Source: Ryuthela nishihirai
Taxonomy: Eukaryota > Arthropoda > Arachnida > Araneae > Heptathelidae
Assembly: GCA_038380435.1 (NCBI GenBank)
Contig: JAWZYU010000028.1
Location: 41,413,095-41,477,094, forward strand
Length of the DNA: 64,000 bases
Direction of reading: 5' to 3'
Made by a program: the position numbers and the translations under genes. Each line of letters opens with the position of its first letter. The stretch's first letter is position 1. Positions 21,140 through 32,426 of this stretch are shown here, one piece after another. Below the pieces are notes generated by a model that saw only the letters and a program-made list of their open reading frames with translations, ran no database searches and was not told where the DNA came from.

Positions 21140-22600
21140 TGTTTTTCGGAGAAATTATTATTGTTGCTAAACCTGTTATTGAGAGATATGGCTACGAAGT
21201 TGTTATTATTAATAGAGAGGATGCTGTTGCTCATAAAGATGGTGACGTTATTGTTGCTATTGATAAAGACAGCGAAGTTATTGTTGTTGTTGATAGAGAG
21301 AGGTGACGTTATTATTGCTATTGATAGAGAGAGCGATGTTATTGTTGTCATTGATAGAGCGTGACATTATTGTTCCCATTGATAGAGAGCGACGTTATTG
21401 TTGCTATTGATGGATAGACAGACGTTATTGTTGTCATTGATAGAAAGAGCGACGTTATTGTTGTTGTTGATAGAGAGCGATGTTATTGCAGTTATTGATA
21501 GAGAGAGCAACTTTATTGTTGTTATTGATAGAGAGCGACGTTATTGCTGCTATTGATATATATAGAGAGCGACTTTATTGTTGCTGTTGATAGAGAGAGC
21601 GACGTTATTGTTGTTATTGATGGAGAGCAACGTTATTGCTGCTACTGATATATAGAGAGAGCGACTTTATTGTTGCTATTGATAGAGAGCGACGTTATTG
21701 CTGCTATTGATAGAGAGAGCGACGTTATTCTTGCTATTGATAGGGAGAGCGACGTTATTGTTCCTATATATAGAGAGAGCGACTTTATTGTTTTAATTAC
21801 TAAAGAGCGACGTTATTGTTGCTATATATAGAGAGAGCGACTTTATTGTTTTAATTACTAGAGAGCGACGTTATTGCTGCTATTGATATAGAGAGAGAAC
21901 GATTATATTGTTGCTATTGATATAGAGCGACGTTATTGCTGCTATTGATAGGGAGAGCGACGTTATTGTTGCTATTGATAGAGAGCGACGTTATTGCTGC
22001 TATTGATAGGGAGAGCGACGTTATTGTTGCCATTGATAGAGAGCGATGTTATTGCTGCTATTGATAGAGAGAGCGACGTTATTGTTGTTGTTGATAGAGA
22101 GCGATGTTATTGCTGCTATTGATAGGGGGAGCGACGTTATTGTTGCCATTGATAGAGAGCGATTTTATTGCTGCTATTGATAGAGAGAGCGACTTTATTG
22201 TTGTTATTGATAGAGAGCGATGTAATTGCTGCTATTGATAGGGGGAGCGACGTTATTGTTGCCATTGATAGAGAGCGATGTTATTGCTGCTATTGATAGA
22301 GAGAGCGACTTTATTGTTGTTATTGATAGAGAGCGATGTTATTGCTGCTATTGATAGAGAGAGCGACTTTATTGTTGTTATTGATAGAGAGAGCGACTTT
22401 ATTGTTGTTATTGATAGAGAGCGATGTAATTGCTGCTATTGATAGGGGGAGCGACGCTATTGTTGCCATTGATAGAGAGCGATGTTATTGCTGCTATTGA
22501 TAGAGAGAGCGACTTTATTGTTGTTATTGATAGAGAGCGATGTTATTGCTGCTATTGATAGGGGGAGCGACGTTATTGTTGCTATCGAGAGTATATAGGG
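21140..22600 (+). repeat. Higher-order array: 30 + 28 bp units, about 25 dimers
   Basis: Units such as gttattgctgctattgatag ggggagcgac (30 bp) alternate with gttattgttgccattgatag agagcgat (28 bp), so the regular higher-order period in the 3' half is about 58 bp. The 5' part (to about 21900) is less regular and carries tatatagagag insertions. Confidence 0.92.
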
Positions 22601-22766
22601 GTGACAACATCGTGTGCCTTGCGATATGTAACGAATTTTATTACTCTAGTAAATTTGTTTTAATATTTGCTATTTTATCGTTTTTATACTAGTTGTTCTT
22701 TCAGTGCTGAGAGGCAGGACCGGTTGGAGGCGGTTTTAGCGCGTTCTCCGGAACCCGACCCCCCGC

Positions 22767-22800
22767 TATAAAAGACCACGTGGTCCACGAAAAGCTCATC
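22767..22800 (+). promoter_or_regulatory. Candidate TATA/Inr core promoter
   Basis: The motif gctataaaag (T at 22767) lies in a locally GC-rich island. An initiator-like ctcatc places an A at 22798, 31 bases downstream of the first T of the TATA box, which is the canonical spacing. A perfect E-box palindrome (accacgtggt) lies between them at about 22775-22784. Transcription would run on the plus strand. No start codon with a long frame follows closely, so a first non-coding exon, a transposon promoter or chance all remain possible. Confidence 0.4.
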
Positions 22801-22884
22801 GTAAATAATGACGCCATTTTCCTATCCTTAACACAGCAGGCGACCCAATGTATCCTCGTTCCTCTAGCTCCACGTCCCACCACC

Positions 22885-23245
22885 AGAGCGCGTGTCAGTT
22901 ATTTTTCAAGCCCAATACTAAATCCAATCGCAGAATCCGCTAATCGATGACTAACTATTCTTTCAGTAGGAAGCGAAATCGGTCAATTTTGATGACGTAA
23001 TTAAAGATTATGCGGCGAAAAAGGCGAGAGAAATTATGTAATATTTATAATATGCTCGGTGTTCCTATAAGTTGTATGTAGATATGTACCGCACTTTGTA
23101 TTTATAATAAATAATTTATTGTTATAAAATTTAAAAGTACACAAAAAGTGCGTTTTTTTGGACCCACACAATTTTGGGACCAGTTCCTGCAAAAGTTCAC
23201 GCCGGCTCTGCTGAGAGATTAAATATTTCAATATTCAATAGTCAA
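22885..23245. other. Unique stretch downstream of the candidate promoter
   Basis: A plus frame from 22711 remains open to about 22945 but has no recognisable domain. Positions 23040-23240 are AT-rich and end at a SINE. Confidence 0.4.
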
Positions 23246-23250
23246 GATCG

Positions 23251-23525
23251 AGTTGGGTTGTTTTACCTCTGAGCGGTACCTTTTTGCACACCATGAGCTA
23301 AATGGCCAGGTCACAAGGACCCCGAAGGCTCAGAGAAGGTTGGGGGATGGGACCCACTGGAGCTGTTGGTAGCCTCCCGTCAAGGCCTCCAGCGTGTTCT
23401 TTAACGTGCACAGGGTATGGCTCTCCCATATACGGTGGCACGGCTTAACTTCCCATCCGACGGACAGCGGCCTTTCTAAGCCCATCGGTGTCCGCTATTG
23501 ACCGTGGGCAGGGCAGGAAGTTTTG
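23251..23525 (-). mobile_element. SINE-A 3' part, tandem with next copy
   Basis: It runs from the tail complement to gggcaggaagttttg and joins directly to a second SINE-A tail. It shares private variants (ctcccatatacggtg, gggcaggaagttttt) with the next copy, so it is likely a partial duplication of the same SINE. Confidence 0.88.
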
Positions 23526-23908
23526 GGTTGGGTTGTTTTACCTCTGAGCGGCACTTTTTTGCACACCATGGGCTAAATGACCAGGTCACAAGGACCCCGA
23601 AGGCTCAGAGAAGGTTGGGGGAGGGGGCCCACTGGAGCAGCTGTTGGGAGACAGATGGTAGCCTCCCGTCAAGGCCGTCCAGCGTGTTCTTTAACGTGCA
23701 CAGGGTATGGCTCTTCCATATACGGTGCTACGGCTTAACGTCCCATCCGACGGACGGCGGCCTTTCTAAGCCCATCGGTGTCCCCTATTGACCGTGGGCA
23801 GGGCAGGAAGTTTTTGTGGAGATAATTTTTCAACGCTGACCCAGCTGAGACTCGAACCTGGAAATTGCAGATTACGAGCCTGGCGCGCTACCGACTGAGC
23901 CACCCCCT
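23526..23908 (-). mobile_element. SINE-A copy, full length
   Basis: A complete minus copy ends with ctaccgactgagccacccc. It carries the same diagnostic variants as the truncated copy before it. Confidence 0.92.
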
Positions 23909-24089
23909 ATACAACTCAGGAATTAGAGTTTACATTATTTAGGGAATTATTAGGAAGTGGAAAATTAACAATTACTAAATGTGTAGTAATGATTTAACGG
24001 ACATTCGAATCTGAAACTTGAGCATCATCTGAAATGATATCAGGTGTGTGCCTTGTGCTATTTGTTGAAGAACAGAGAACATTTCTTGG

Positions 24090-24478
24090 GTTCGGTTGGG
24101 TTGTTTTACCTCTGAGCGGCCCTTTTTTGCACACAATGGGCTAAATGGCCAGGTCACATGGATCCCGAAGGCTCAGAGAAGGTTGGGGGAAGGGACCCAC
24201 TGGAATAGCTGTTGGGAGACAGATGGTAGCCTCCCGTCAAGGCCATCCAGCGTGTTCTTTAACGTGCAAAGGGTATGGCTCTCCCGCACACGGAGCCACG
24301 GCTTAACGTCCCATCCGACGGACGTCGGCCTTTTCAAGCCCATCGGTGTCCCCTACTGGCCGTGGGCAGGACGGGGAATTTTGCGGAGACAAATCTCAAC
24401 GCTGACTCAGCTGGGACTCGAACCTGGGAACTACAGATTACGAGCCTGACGCGCTACCGACTGAGCCACCCCCGACCC
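24090..24478 (-). mobile_element. SINE-A copy
   Basis: This is a full-length minus copy. The flanks acatttcttg (left) and agaatttcttg (right) are an imperfect TSD. Confidence 0.92.
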
Positions 24479-24612
24479 TAGTAGAATTTCTTGAAGTTAC
24501 TGAACAGTTTTATCTTTGCTTAGTTTCAAAAGCGAAAGTTAGCATCATTATGAAGTGCTCTAGGTGTTCTGAATCACTTGTGGAAGATAAAGATGTGGTT
24601 GCTTGTTATTTA

Positions 24613-24790
24613 GGTTACGATATGTACCAATACTAGTGTAATGGTACATATCGTAGGTTACGATATGTACCATTACTACTCTAATGGTACATATCGTAGG
24701 TTACGATATGTACCATTACTACTCTAATGGTACATATCGTAGGTTACGATATGTACCATTACTACTCTAATGGTACATATCGTAACCTAG
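24613..24790. repeat. Four tandem 43-bp hairpin units
   Basis: Each unit contains gttacgatatgtaccattac followed by tactctaatggtacatatcgtag, in which one half is the inverse of the other, so each unit can fold back on itself. The first copy differs slightly (accaatactagtgtaat). The units interrupt the ORF1 zinc-finger frame. Confidence 0.93.
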
Positions 24791-25187
24791 ACAACGAGTA
24801 TGATGTAATTTTACTACTGTAATGGTACATCAGAGGAAAAAAAAATATGAGATTTATTTTGGAGCAAAATAATAATTGGAGATGTCCTAAGTTCAATGAG
24901 GTAGCTGGTTGCAATACCACGTCATCTAAAAAACAAGGGAAATCTAGCGCACAATTGGATAATGATGCTGGAGAATCAGAATATAAGGTTGTTCCTGATG
25001 TGACTGAATCTTCTCTTCCAGGTGTGATAAGGAAGTGTATAAAAGAAGAGTAAAAATTTGTATTAAAATAATGTTTAATGAATTGTGCCACATAAAAAAA
25101 TCTCTGAACTTCATTTCAGAATGTATGCGACAATTAATGAGTACAATTGAAAACACGAAAAAAAAAATTGAACACGTTAGGAAAGTG

Positions 25188-25560
25188 TTGGGTTGTTTTA
25201 CCTCTAAGTGGCACTTTTTTGCACACCATGGGCTAAATGGCCAGGTCACAAGGACCCCGAAGGCTCAGAGAAGGTTAGGGGAGGGGACCCACTGGAACAG
25301 CTGTTGGGAGACAGATGGTAGCCTCCCGTCAAGGCCGTCCAGAGTGTTCTTTAACGTGCGGATGGTATGGGTCTTCCGCACACGGAGCCACGGCTTAACG
25401 TCTCATCCGACGGACGGTGGCCTTTCCAAGCCCATCGGCATCCCCTACTGACAGTGAGGGCGGGGAGTTTTGCGGGGATAACTCTCAACGCTGACCCAGC
25501 TGGGACTCGAATCTGGGAACTACAGAATACGAGCCTGGTGCGCTACCGCCTGAACCACCC
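25188..25560 (-). mobile_element. SINE-A copy inside LINE ORF1 remnant
   Basis: A minus-strand copy is flanked by aacacgttag(g) (about 25172-25182) and acacgttaggg (about 25561). Its tail begins ttgggttgttttacc. Excising it joins IEHVRK-type residues to HVREENQY. Confidence 0.88.
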
Positions 25561-25744
25561 ACACGTTAGGGAAGAAAATCAGTATGTAAAGCTTGATAAC
25601 ATTAATCTGTCATGAGAAGTTGAACCACTTAAGATACAAATAAATGACATGGAACAATATTCGAGAAAATGGCATCTTGAATTTGTTGGCATCCCAGAAA
25701 ACAAAGAGAAATCTTAAAAGAAATAGTAACCGAGTAATAGAACC

Positions 25745-26866
25745 GAGGTCGAGGTAGGGATTTCAGGATATAACACAGTTGGGACTCGAACCTGGGAGCT
25801 GAAGATGAATAAATAATGAGGAAGATAACTAATTGCTTACGTTTTAATTATTATGGACGGCATCAGAACAGAATTTTGTAGGCGAAAGGAATAACCAGCA
25901 ATTTCCTTGAAACAAAAATTATGCCGCCGGCAGAAAGAAGACTACTAATGCAAAAAAAAATACTCATTAAAAACGTCTTGTAAAATTGCATTTTATAAGA
26001 CATTTTTCCTATTTTTTTCTGATTTTAGCGATTTTTTTTTATTTATCCTTCCTTGAAATCCTCCTTGCTAAGAATGCTAAGAATACGAAACATTTCCGGA
26101 GCAATGATTTTAGTCTCTATTGCTTCGCGCGCTGACTTTGCATCCTTCCTCACTTCAAATACCATCCGTCCTCTATCTCCATTGTTTACAGATGCACATT
26201 CCTCCTCTGACCGTCTCGAAGCGTTTTTGATCACTTCTCCATCCCTCCGTAGACACGAGAGTTTCCCCATCTTCATCTTCTCTCTCTCCGCACGTGCATC
26301 CTCTTCCTCCTACAGGCGATTTCTGTTGTTGCAGCCAAAAGAAAGATGACTCCTTCTTGAAGAGGAGGAGGAGGAAGGTATCATTTTCTCGACAAGGGAC
26401 GCTCCTAGCAACAGCTTAGGATTATCGATTTCCTCCGAGACTTTTTTTGTTTCTCACTTCCGAATCTCGGACCCTGTTATTTTTCATTCCGAAACGATTT
26501 TTCAGTTTGAAAAGAAGAAAGTTTCTTTCGCCATTCCTCTTTGTATTATCAGTAAAGTCCTTCAAATTCCGTGAGCCTTGGTGTTGAGTCACCACATTCC
26601 TTAGATGTGTTGCAACGTTTAAAAAAAAGCGTTTGTTCGTCAGAGAAGCTTTCATTAAAGAAAGTCTCTGCACAGAATTCTTTGAGATGGGCTACTTAAA
26701 AGTCTGTTCACATACAACGTGAGAAGAATTCATTAAAAAGAACCTATTAGTTTTCGCAAACAAATATTAATTAAACATCCAACCGCCTGTGGAGAGTATC
26801 CAATGCACATTTGCAAAGGTAATTAAAAGTTTGTTATTTTATAACTTGAGAGCCCTCTAACGGGAT
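25745..26866. other. Unique stretch with SINE remnant and weak frames
   Basis: Positions 25745-25810 keep a decayed SINE-A head (gttgggactcgaacctggg). The rest has overlapping frames on both strands at 26043-26349 (77 codons minus, 98 codons plus). The minus frame has a plausible hydrophilic composition, but I see no known domain or convincing splice context. Confidence 0.4.
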
Positions 26867-26867
26867 G

Positions 26868-27252
26868 GTTGGGTTGTTTTAACTCTGAGCGGCACTTTTT
26901 ATCCACACAATGGGCTAAATGGCCAGGCCACATGTACCCCGAAGGCTTAGAGAAGGTTGTGGGAGGGGACCCACTGGAAAGCTGTTGGGAGACAGATGGT
27001 AGCCTCTCCGTCAAGGCCATTCATCGTGTTCTTTATGTGCACAGGGTATGGCCCTACCGCACATTGGGTCGTGGCTTAACTTACCATCCGACGGACGGCG
27101 GCTTTTCCAAGCTCATCGGTGTCTCCTACTGACCGAAGGCAGGGTGGCGAGTTTTTCAGAGTTAAACCTCAACGTTGGCCCAGGTGAGACTCGAACCCGG
27201 GAGCTGCAGAGTACGAGCCTAGCGTGCTAACAACTGAGCTACTCCTACCCCC
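26868..27252 (-). mobile_element. SINE-A copy, moderately diverged
   Basis: It reads from ttgggttgttttaactctga to caactgagctactcctaccc. The body carries many substitutions, so it is older than most copies here. Confidence 0.9.
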
Positions 27253-27514
27253 AGAAGATTCGGAATACATGAATGATAATTCGTTATTACTCCTTTACAA
27301 TCTAATATATATATTTTAATTTATATCTAAAAATAATAAAAAAATAGTTGATATCCCATCTCCCCAGGAGGGTTTCGATTGTTTTATCTCTGATCATCAC
27401 TTTTACATAACTGAACTTCACAGGTTCGAGTGCCAATTTTGTGGGTTTCGCTAATTTGGTAACACACCAAGCTGGTAATCTTATGTTCTTGCTATTCCAA
27501 TCCTCATTGTGTGT

Positions 27515-27890
27515 GGGGCGGGGGCGGCTCAGTCGGTAGCGCGCCAGGCTCGTAATCTGTAGTTCCCAGGTTCGAGTCCCAGCTGGGTCAGCGTTGAGAT
27601 TTATCTCTGCAAAATTCCCCGCCCCGCCCACGGTCAGTAGGGGACACCGATGGGCTTGGAAAGCCCGCCGTCCGTCGGATGGGACGTTAAGCCGTGTGCG
27701 GGAGAGCCATACCCTGTGCACGTTAAAGAACACGCTGGATGGCCTTGACGGGAGGCTACCATCTGTCTCCCAACAGCTGTTCCAGTGGGTCCCTCCCCCA
27801 ACCTTCTCTGAGCCTTCGGGGTCCATGTGACCTGGCCATTTAGCCCATGGTGTGCAAAAAAGTGCCGCTCAGAGGTAAAACAACCGACAA
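27515..27890 (+). mobile_element. SINE-A copy, perfect 12-bp TSD
   Basis: The duplication ctcattgtgtgt lies at 27503-27514 and 27891-27902. The head is ggctcagtcggtagcgcgcc and the tail is short (aaaacaaccga). One internal deletion removes part of the 'ggccccgtg' segment. Confidence 0.95.
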
Positions 27891-27989
27891 CTCATTGTGT
27901 GTAAGCGTTAAGATTAAAAATTAATAACAATAAATTTAAAGGATACTAAATGAGGTTAGAAAGACTGATGTTTACAGGATGAAAATGTA

Positions 27990-28185
27990 TGCTCTTGCTC
28001 CTTGTGCAGGAGAGCTACAGCCTGTGTGTGAAAGAACTCGCTGGATGGTCATGATTGGAAAACTTCCATATGTTTCCTTAAAGCTACTCGGCTTATCCCT
28101 TTCCCTAACAACAAGCTGAGCCGTTGGGATTTGTGACCTTGCCCCATGCTGTGAAAAAAAATGCCGCTCAGATGTAAAATCAGTT
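27990..28185 (+). mobile_element. Old SINE-A 3' remnant
   Basis: The order of tcctt gtgcaggagagctac, gctggatggtcatgattgg and aaaaatgccgctcagatgta matches the SINE body, with high divergence. Confidence 0.7.
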
Positions 28186-28261
28186 TCCTGAGCAATGAGA
28201 TTTTTCCGCTTCACTTCAACGGATTTAGTGGTATTCATTTCTAGCTAAAAACCGATGCCTC

Positions 28262-28900
28262 TAAGCCCTAGTCTTAACTTGAAAGGGAACACCGATGGGC
28301 ATGGAAGCACTTTCCTTAACTTGAAAGGGAACACCGATAAGCATGGAAACACTTTCCTTAACTTGAAAGGGAACACTGACGGGCATGGAAGCACTTTCCT
28401 TAACTTGAAAGGGAACACCGACGGGCATGGAAGCACTTTCCTTAACTTGAAAGGGAACACTGACGGGCATGGAGGGGCACTTTCCTTAACTTGAAAGGGA
28501 ACACCGAAGGGCATGGAAGTACTTTCCTTAACTTGAAAGGGAATACCGAAGGGCATGAGGCACTTTCCTTAACTTGAAAAGGAATACCGATGGGAATGGA
28601 AGCACTTTCCTTACTTGAAAGGGAACACTGATGGGCATGGAAGCACTTTCCTTAACTTGAAAGGGAACACTGACGGGCAAGGAAGCTCTTTCCTTAACTT
28701 GAAAGGGAACACTGACGGGCATGGAGGAGCACTTTCATTAACTTGGAAGGGAACACCGACGGGCAAGGAAGCACTTTCCTTAACTTGAAAGGGAACCCGA
28801 TGGGCAAGGAAGCACTTTTCTTAATTTGAAAGGGAACACCGATAGACATGGAAGCACTTTCCTTAACTTGAAAGGGAACACCGATGGGCATGGGAAACTA
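28262..28900 (+). repeat. 42-bp minisatellite array, about 15 copies
   Basis: The unit is cttaacttgaaagggaacac followed by cgatgggcatggaagcactttc. Because 42 is divisible by 3, both strands hold long periodic frames. Degraded relatives of the unit continue to about 29110. Confidence 0.95.
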
Positions 28901-29198
28901 ACCCTAACATGATAGAGAACACTGCTCTTAACTTGAAATAAAGCACCGTTAACCCGGGAAACATTGCCTTTAATTAAAACGGGGGAAAATCATTAGATAG
29001 GGGACACTGTCTTTAACACGCCAGAGATCATTAATGGTCTGGTAAACATTGCTATCTGGGAAAACACTAATACTGAAGTCCCTGGAAACAGTCCACAACA
29101 CTGAACAGATTGGAAACCCTGCCATTCGCCAGATGTGGCAGTACGTTTGGGTTGTTTTATCCCTAAGCGTCATTGTTTTTTGCCAGAATGTGCAGAAG

Positions 29199-29787
29199 GA
29201 CTGAGATTTATCACCGCTAATCCCCCACCCTCCCCTCGGTCAGAAATTTGACTCAGATAGGCTTGAAAAGATCGCCATCCGTCTGATGAGATGTTAAGCC
29301 TTGGCTCAGTACGCAGCAGAGTCATACATTGTGCACGTTAAAAAACACGTTGGATGGCCTTTGCGGAAGGCTATGATCTGTCTTCTAAATCCATGCAGTG
29401 GGTTCCCTTCACCATCCTTCTCTAAACCCTAGGGCAGGCGTCGGCAACCTATGACCCGCGGGTCACCAAGTGACCCATTTAATAATTTCAAGTGACCCAC
29501 TTGAGTTCCGCAAATAAAGTATAATATATAAAAATAAATTATACTTTATTTCCAGAACTCAAGTGGGTCACTTGAAATTATTAAATGGGTCACTAAGTGA
29601 CCCGCGAGTCATATATATTATACTTTATTTGCAGAACTCAAGTGGGTCACTTGAAATTATTAAATGGGTCACTTGGTGACCCGCGGGTCATAGGTTGCCG
29701 ACGCCTGCCCTAGGGGTCCTTGTGACCTGGTCATTTATCCCATTGTGCCCAAAAAATGCCTCTCCGATGTGAAACAACCGAACCCAA
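29199..29787 (+). mobile_element. Old SINE-A copy split by a hAT-type MITE
   Basis: The 5'-truncated body starts at gagatttatcaccgctaatc and ends with atgtgaaacaaccgaaccca. It is interrupted at 29435-29707. Confidence 0.85.
29435..29707. mobile_element. hAT-type MITE with 8-bp TSD
   Basis: The terminal inverted repeats begin caggcgtcggcaacctatga on the left and are exactly inverted on the right (ataggttgccgacgcctg). The 8-bp duplication ccctaggg occurs at 29427-29434 and 29708-29715. The interior is a nested inverted repeat built from gtgacccatttaataatttc and its complement. The 8-bp TSD and CAG-type ends fit hAT; no transposase is present. Confidence 0.92.
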
Positions 29788-29789
29788 CG

Positions 29790-30500
29790 TCAACATACAG
29801 ACAAGATGCTATGACTGAAGAAATCTTTCAATTGAACGGAGGGATCTTGCAACCAAACAATCAATGCGAATCATATTAAATTCAGTTTTGCCATAAAACG
29901 TTCCTAAAAAAATCCCGCACCCCACGCTTTGGAAACCACTGCTTTAACATCTACGGAGACAAATGAAGAAGATACGGCCCTTGGTAACAGGAAAACTCGG
30001 GAGGAATTATATTTAGAAAACGAACTAAGGAGAATAATCCCGCCAAATGAAGTGAATGCGATTCCCGCAAGGTAACCACTGCAGCAAGACTGTTAAAATG
30101 TGATGAATTCGCTGCTCAACACGAAAAGTAATGATGCCTGGGAAAAGGGCATTAGGTAGCTAAGTATAATAAAATTTGAGAAGTTAAGAAGCTTTGCGGT
30201 GGGTTTCGTAATCTTCCCTTCAAAGACTTGTTTCCCATGAGGTGATTGTCTAGCCTTTCTCTCAGAAATCTAAACTCTCAGAAATTGAACACCCTACTTT
30301 AAAATTTTCTTAGCCGAGTAAATCCTTCCTGAGATCTTATTAAATATTCATTTATTCTGAGTAAAGATATATAAATATATAAGGAAGAATTAAAGGAAAC
30401 TCAATTCGAATTTCACATTTTAAATAATTTTTGAGTTTTCTTTCAGTTTTTAGTTGGTTGGATTTTTTGTCTTTGCTCAGAGATTTTCTCTCAGGATCCG
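29790..30500. other. Unique stretch without recognised gene
   Basis: A phrase near 29923-29942 (cgctttggaaaccactg) resembles the right terminus of another hAT-type element, but no left partner was found. The rest is AT-rich with no coding or repeat signal. Confidence 0.4.
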
Positions 30501-30504
30501 AGTT

Positions 30505-30765
30505 GTGTTGTTTTACCTCTGAGCGCCACTTTTTTTTGCACACCATGGGTTACATGGCCAGGCCACAAGGACCCCAAAGACTCATAAAAGGTTAGAAAAA
30601 GGATCCACTGAAAAGCTTTTAGTAGATAGATAGAAGTCTCCGGTAAAGGCTATCCAGCGTGTTCTTTAACGTGAACGAGTCAAAACCCCCGAGGCTCAGT
30701 GAAGTTAGGAAGTGGAATCTCACTAGAAAGTTCTTAGGAGACAGATGATAGCCTCCCGTCAATGT
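30505..30765 (-). mobile_element. SINE-A 3' part, diverged and rearranged
   Basis: It starts with gtgttgttttacctctgagc. The body is followed by a second partial stretch (cccccgaggctcagtgaagt through agcctcccgtcaatg), so part of the SINE seems duplicated. Confidence 0.75.
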
Positions 30766-30865
30766 TGGATAAACATTTTTTATCTGAACAAAATAATTTA
30801 GTACAACTGGATGTAACTTGATGATTCTAACTTGTTAGAATTGGTGTGCAGTGGTCAGATGCAGT

Positions 30866-31577
30866 GGGGTTGGGTTGTTTTACCTCTGAGAGACACTTTT
30901 TTGCACACCCGGTCACAAGGACCCCGAAGGCTCAGAGAAGGTTGGGGGAGGGACCCACTGGAACAGATATTGGGAGACAGATGGTAGCCTTCTGTCAAGG
31001 CCATCCAGCGTGTTCTTTAACGTTGGATTGTTTTACCTCTGAGCTGCACTTTTTTGCACAACATGGGCTAAATGACCAGGTTACATGGACCCCGAAGGCT
31101 CAGAGAAGGTTGGAGGAGGGGACCCACTGGAACAGCTGTTGGGAGACAGATGGTAGCCTCCTGTCAAGGCCATCCAGCGTGTTCTTTAACGTTGGATTGT
31201 TTTACCTTTGAGCGGCACTTTTTTGCACAACATGGGCTAAATGATCAGGTTACATGGACCCCGAAGGCTCAGAGAAGGTTGGAGGAGGGGACCCACTGGA
31301 ACAGCTGTTGAGAGACAGATGGTAGCCTCCTGTCAAGGCCATCCAGCGTGTTCTTTAACGTGCACAGGGTAAGGATCTCCCATGGGGCCACGGCTTAACG
31401 TCCCATCCGAAGGGACGGCGGCCATTCCAAGCCCATTGGTGTCACCTACTGACCATGGGCAGGATGGGGAGTTTTGCGGAGATAAGTCTCAATGTTAACC
31501 CAACTGGGACTCGAACCTGGGAACTGCAGATTACGAGCCTAGCGCGCTACCGACTGACCCCCCCCCCCCCGCCCCTA
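30866..31577 (-). mobile_element. SINE-A multimer: two extra 3' halves plus a full copy
   Basis: Three tail-to-ttctttaacg segments start at about 30866, 31025 and 31193, followed by one complete remainder and head. The compound is flanked once by agatgcag (30858-30865 and 31578-31585). The junction joins the tail ggattg to the internal ttctttaacg, nearly the same join as at 6410 and 6581. Confidence 0.92.
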
Positions 31578-32036
31578 GATGCAGCAAATGTAACTCAGGA
31601 CACATATGCTTGGAAAACTAAATTACACAGTCTGGTTGGACCTCCGTAGCCCATGCTGCTTGAGGATGACGATGATGATGGATGAAACTATTGAAGATTC
31701 AGCATAAGCAACAAGTAATAAATTATCAATTTAAAATATTGAAATTAATATCATCATATTATACAGATCACCTAGTAAAAATATTAAACGATTCCTAAAA
31801 GAAATTTCTGAATATTTGTTAAAAAAAGGCAGGAATTAAAATTTTAATTATTGTAGATGATATTAATATTGATGCAACAAATACTGCTTGTGATATGAAT
31901 TTAAATATAGTTGTGATATGTATTTAAATACTTCGATTGAATTTGGTTTAGAGCAAATTGTTAATAATTTTACTAGAGAAGACGAAAGATTAAATAAATT
32001 TACAAGGACGTTAATTGATCATGTTTTGGTTAAAAC

Positions 32037-32426
32037 TTGCGGCGGGGGAGGCTCAGTCGGTAGCGCGCCTGGCTCGTAATGTGTAGTTTCCAGGTTCGAG
32101 TCCCAGCTGGGTCAGCGTTGAGATTTATCTCCGCAAAATTCTCCGCCCTGCCCACGGTCAGTAGGGGACACCGATGGGCTTGGAAAGGCCGCCGCCCGTC
32201 GGATGGGACGTTAAGCCGTGGCCCCGTGTGCGGGAGAGCCATACCCTGTGCACGTTAAAGAACACGCTGGATGGCCTTGACGGGAGGCTACCATCTGTCT
32301 TCCAACAGCTGTTCCAGTGGGTCCCCTCCCCCAACCTTCTATGAGCCTTCGTGGTCCATGTGACCTGGCCATTTAGCCCATGGTGTGCAAAAAAGTGCCG
32401 CTCAGAGGTAAAACAATCCAATCCAA
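32037..32426 (+). mobile_element. SINE-A copy inside LINE endonuclease, 12-bp TSD
   Basis: The TSD tttggttaaaac lies at 32025-32036 and 32427-32438. Excision restores the endonuclease motif IDHVLVKTSSFD. Confidence 0.95.

Larger units (their letters stand above)
24550..25720 (+). pseudogene. LINE ORF1 remnant broken by a hairpin array and a SINE
   Basis: An ATG at 24550 starts MKCSRCSESLVEDKDVVACY, the C-x2-C start of a PHD-like zinc finger seen at the N-terminus of some LINE ORF1 proteins. The frame is cut by the hairpin array. It resumes with NNWRCPKFNEVAGC near 24877, where the expected second Cys pair is altered to C-P-K-F. A Lys/Glu-rich segment, a coiled-coil-like stretch (SECMRQLMSTIENTKKKIEH) and, after the SINE, NDMEQYSRKWHLEFVGIPE near 25640 follow. 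The last phrase matches the RRM-adjacent region of LINE ORF1 proteins. It is a pseudogene with frameshifts. Confidence 0.72.

Noticed and set aside
26043..26349. Overlapping 77-codon minus and 98-codon plus frames
   Set aside because: Both are plausible in composition but neither has a recognisable motif. One is likely the shadow of the other, and both may be chance.
28262..28900. CRISPR array
   Set aside because: The units are contiguous near-identical tandem copies with no unique spacers, no cas genes and a eukaryotic context.
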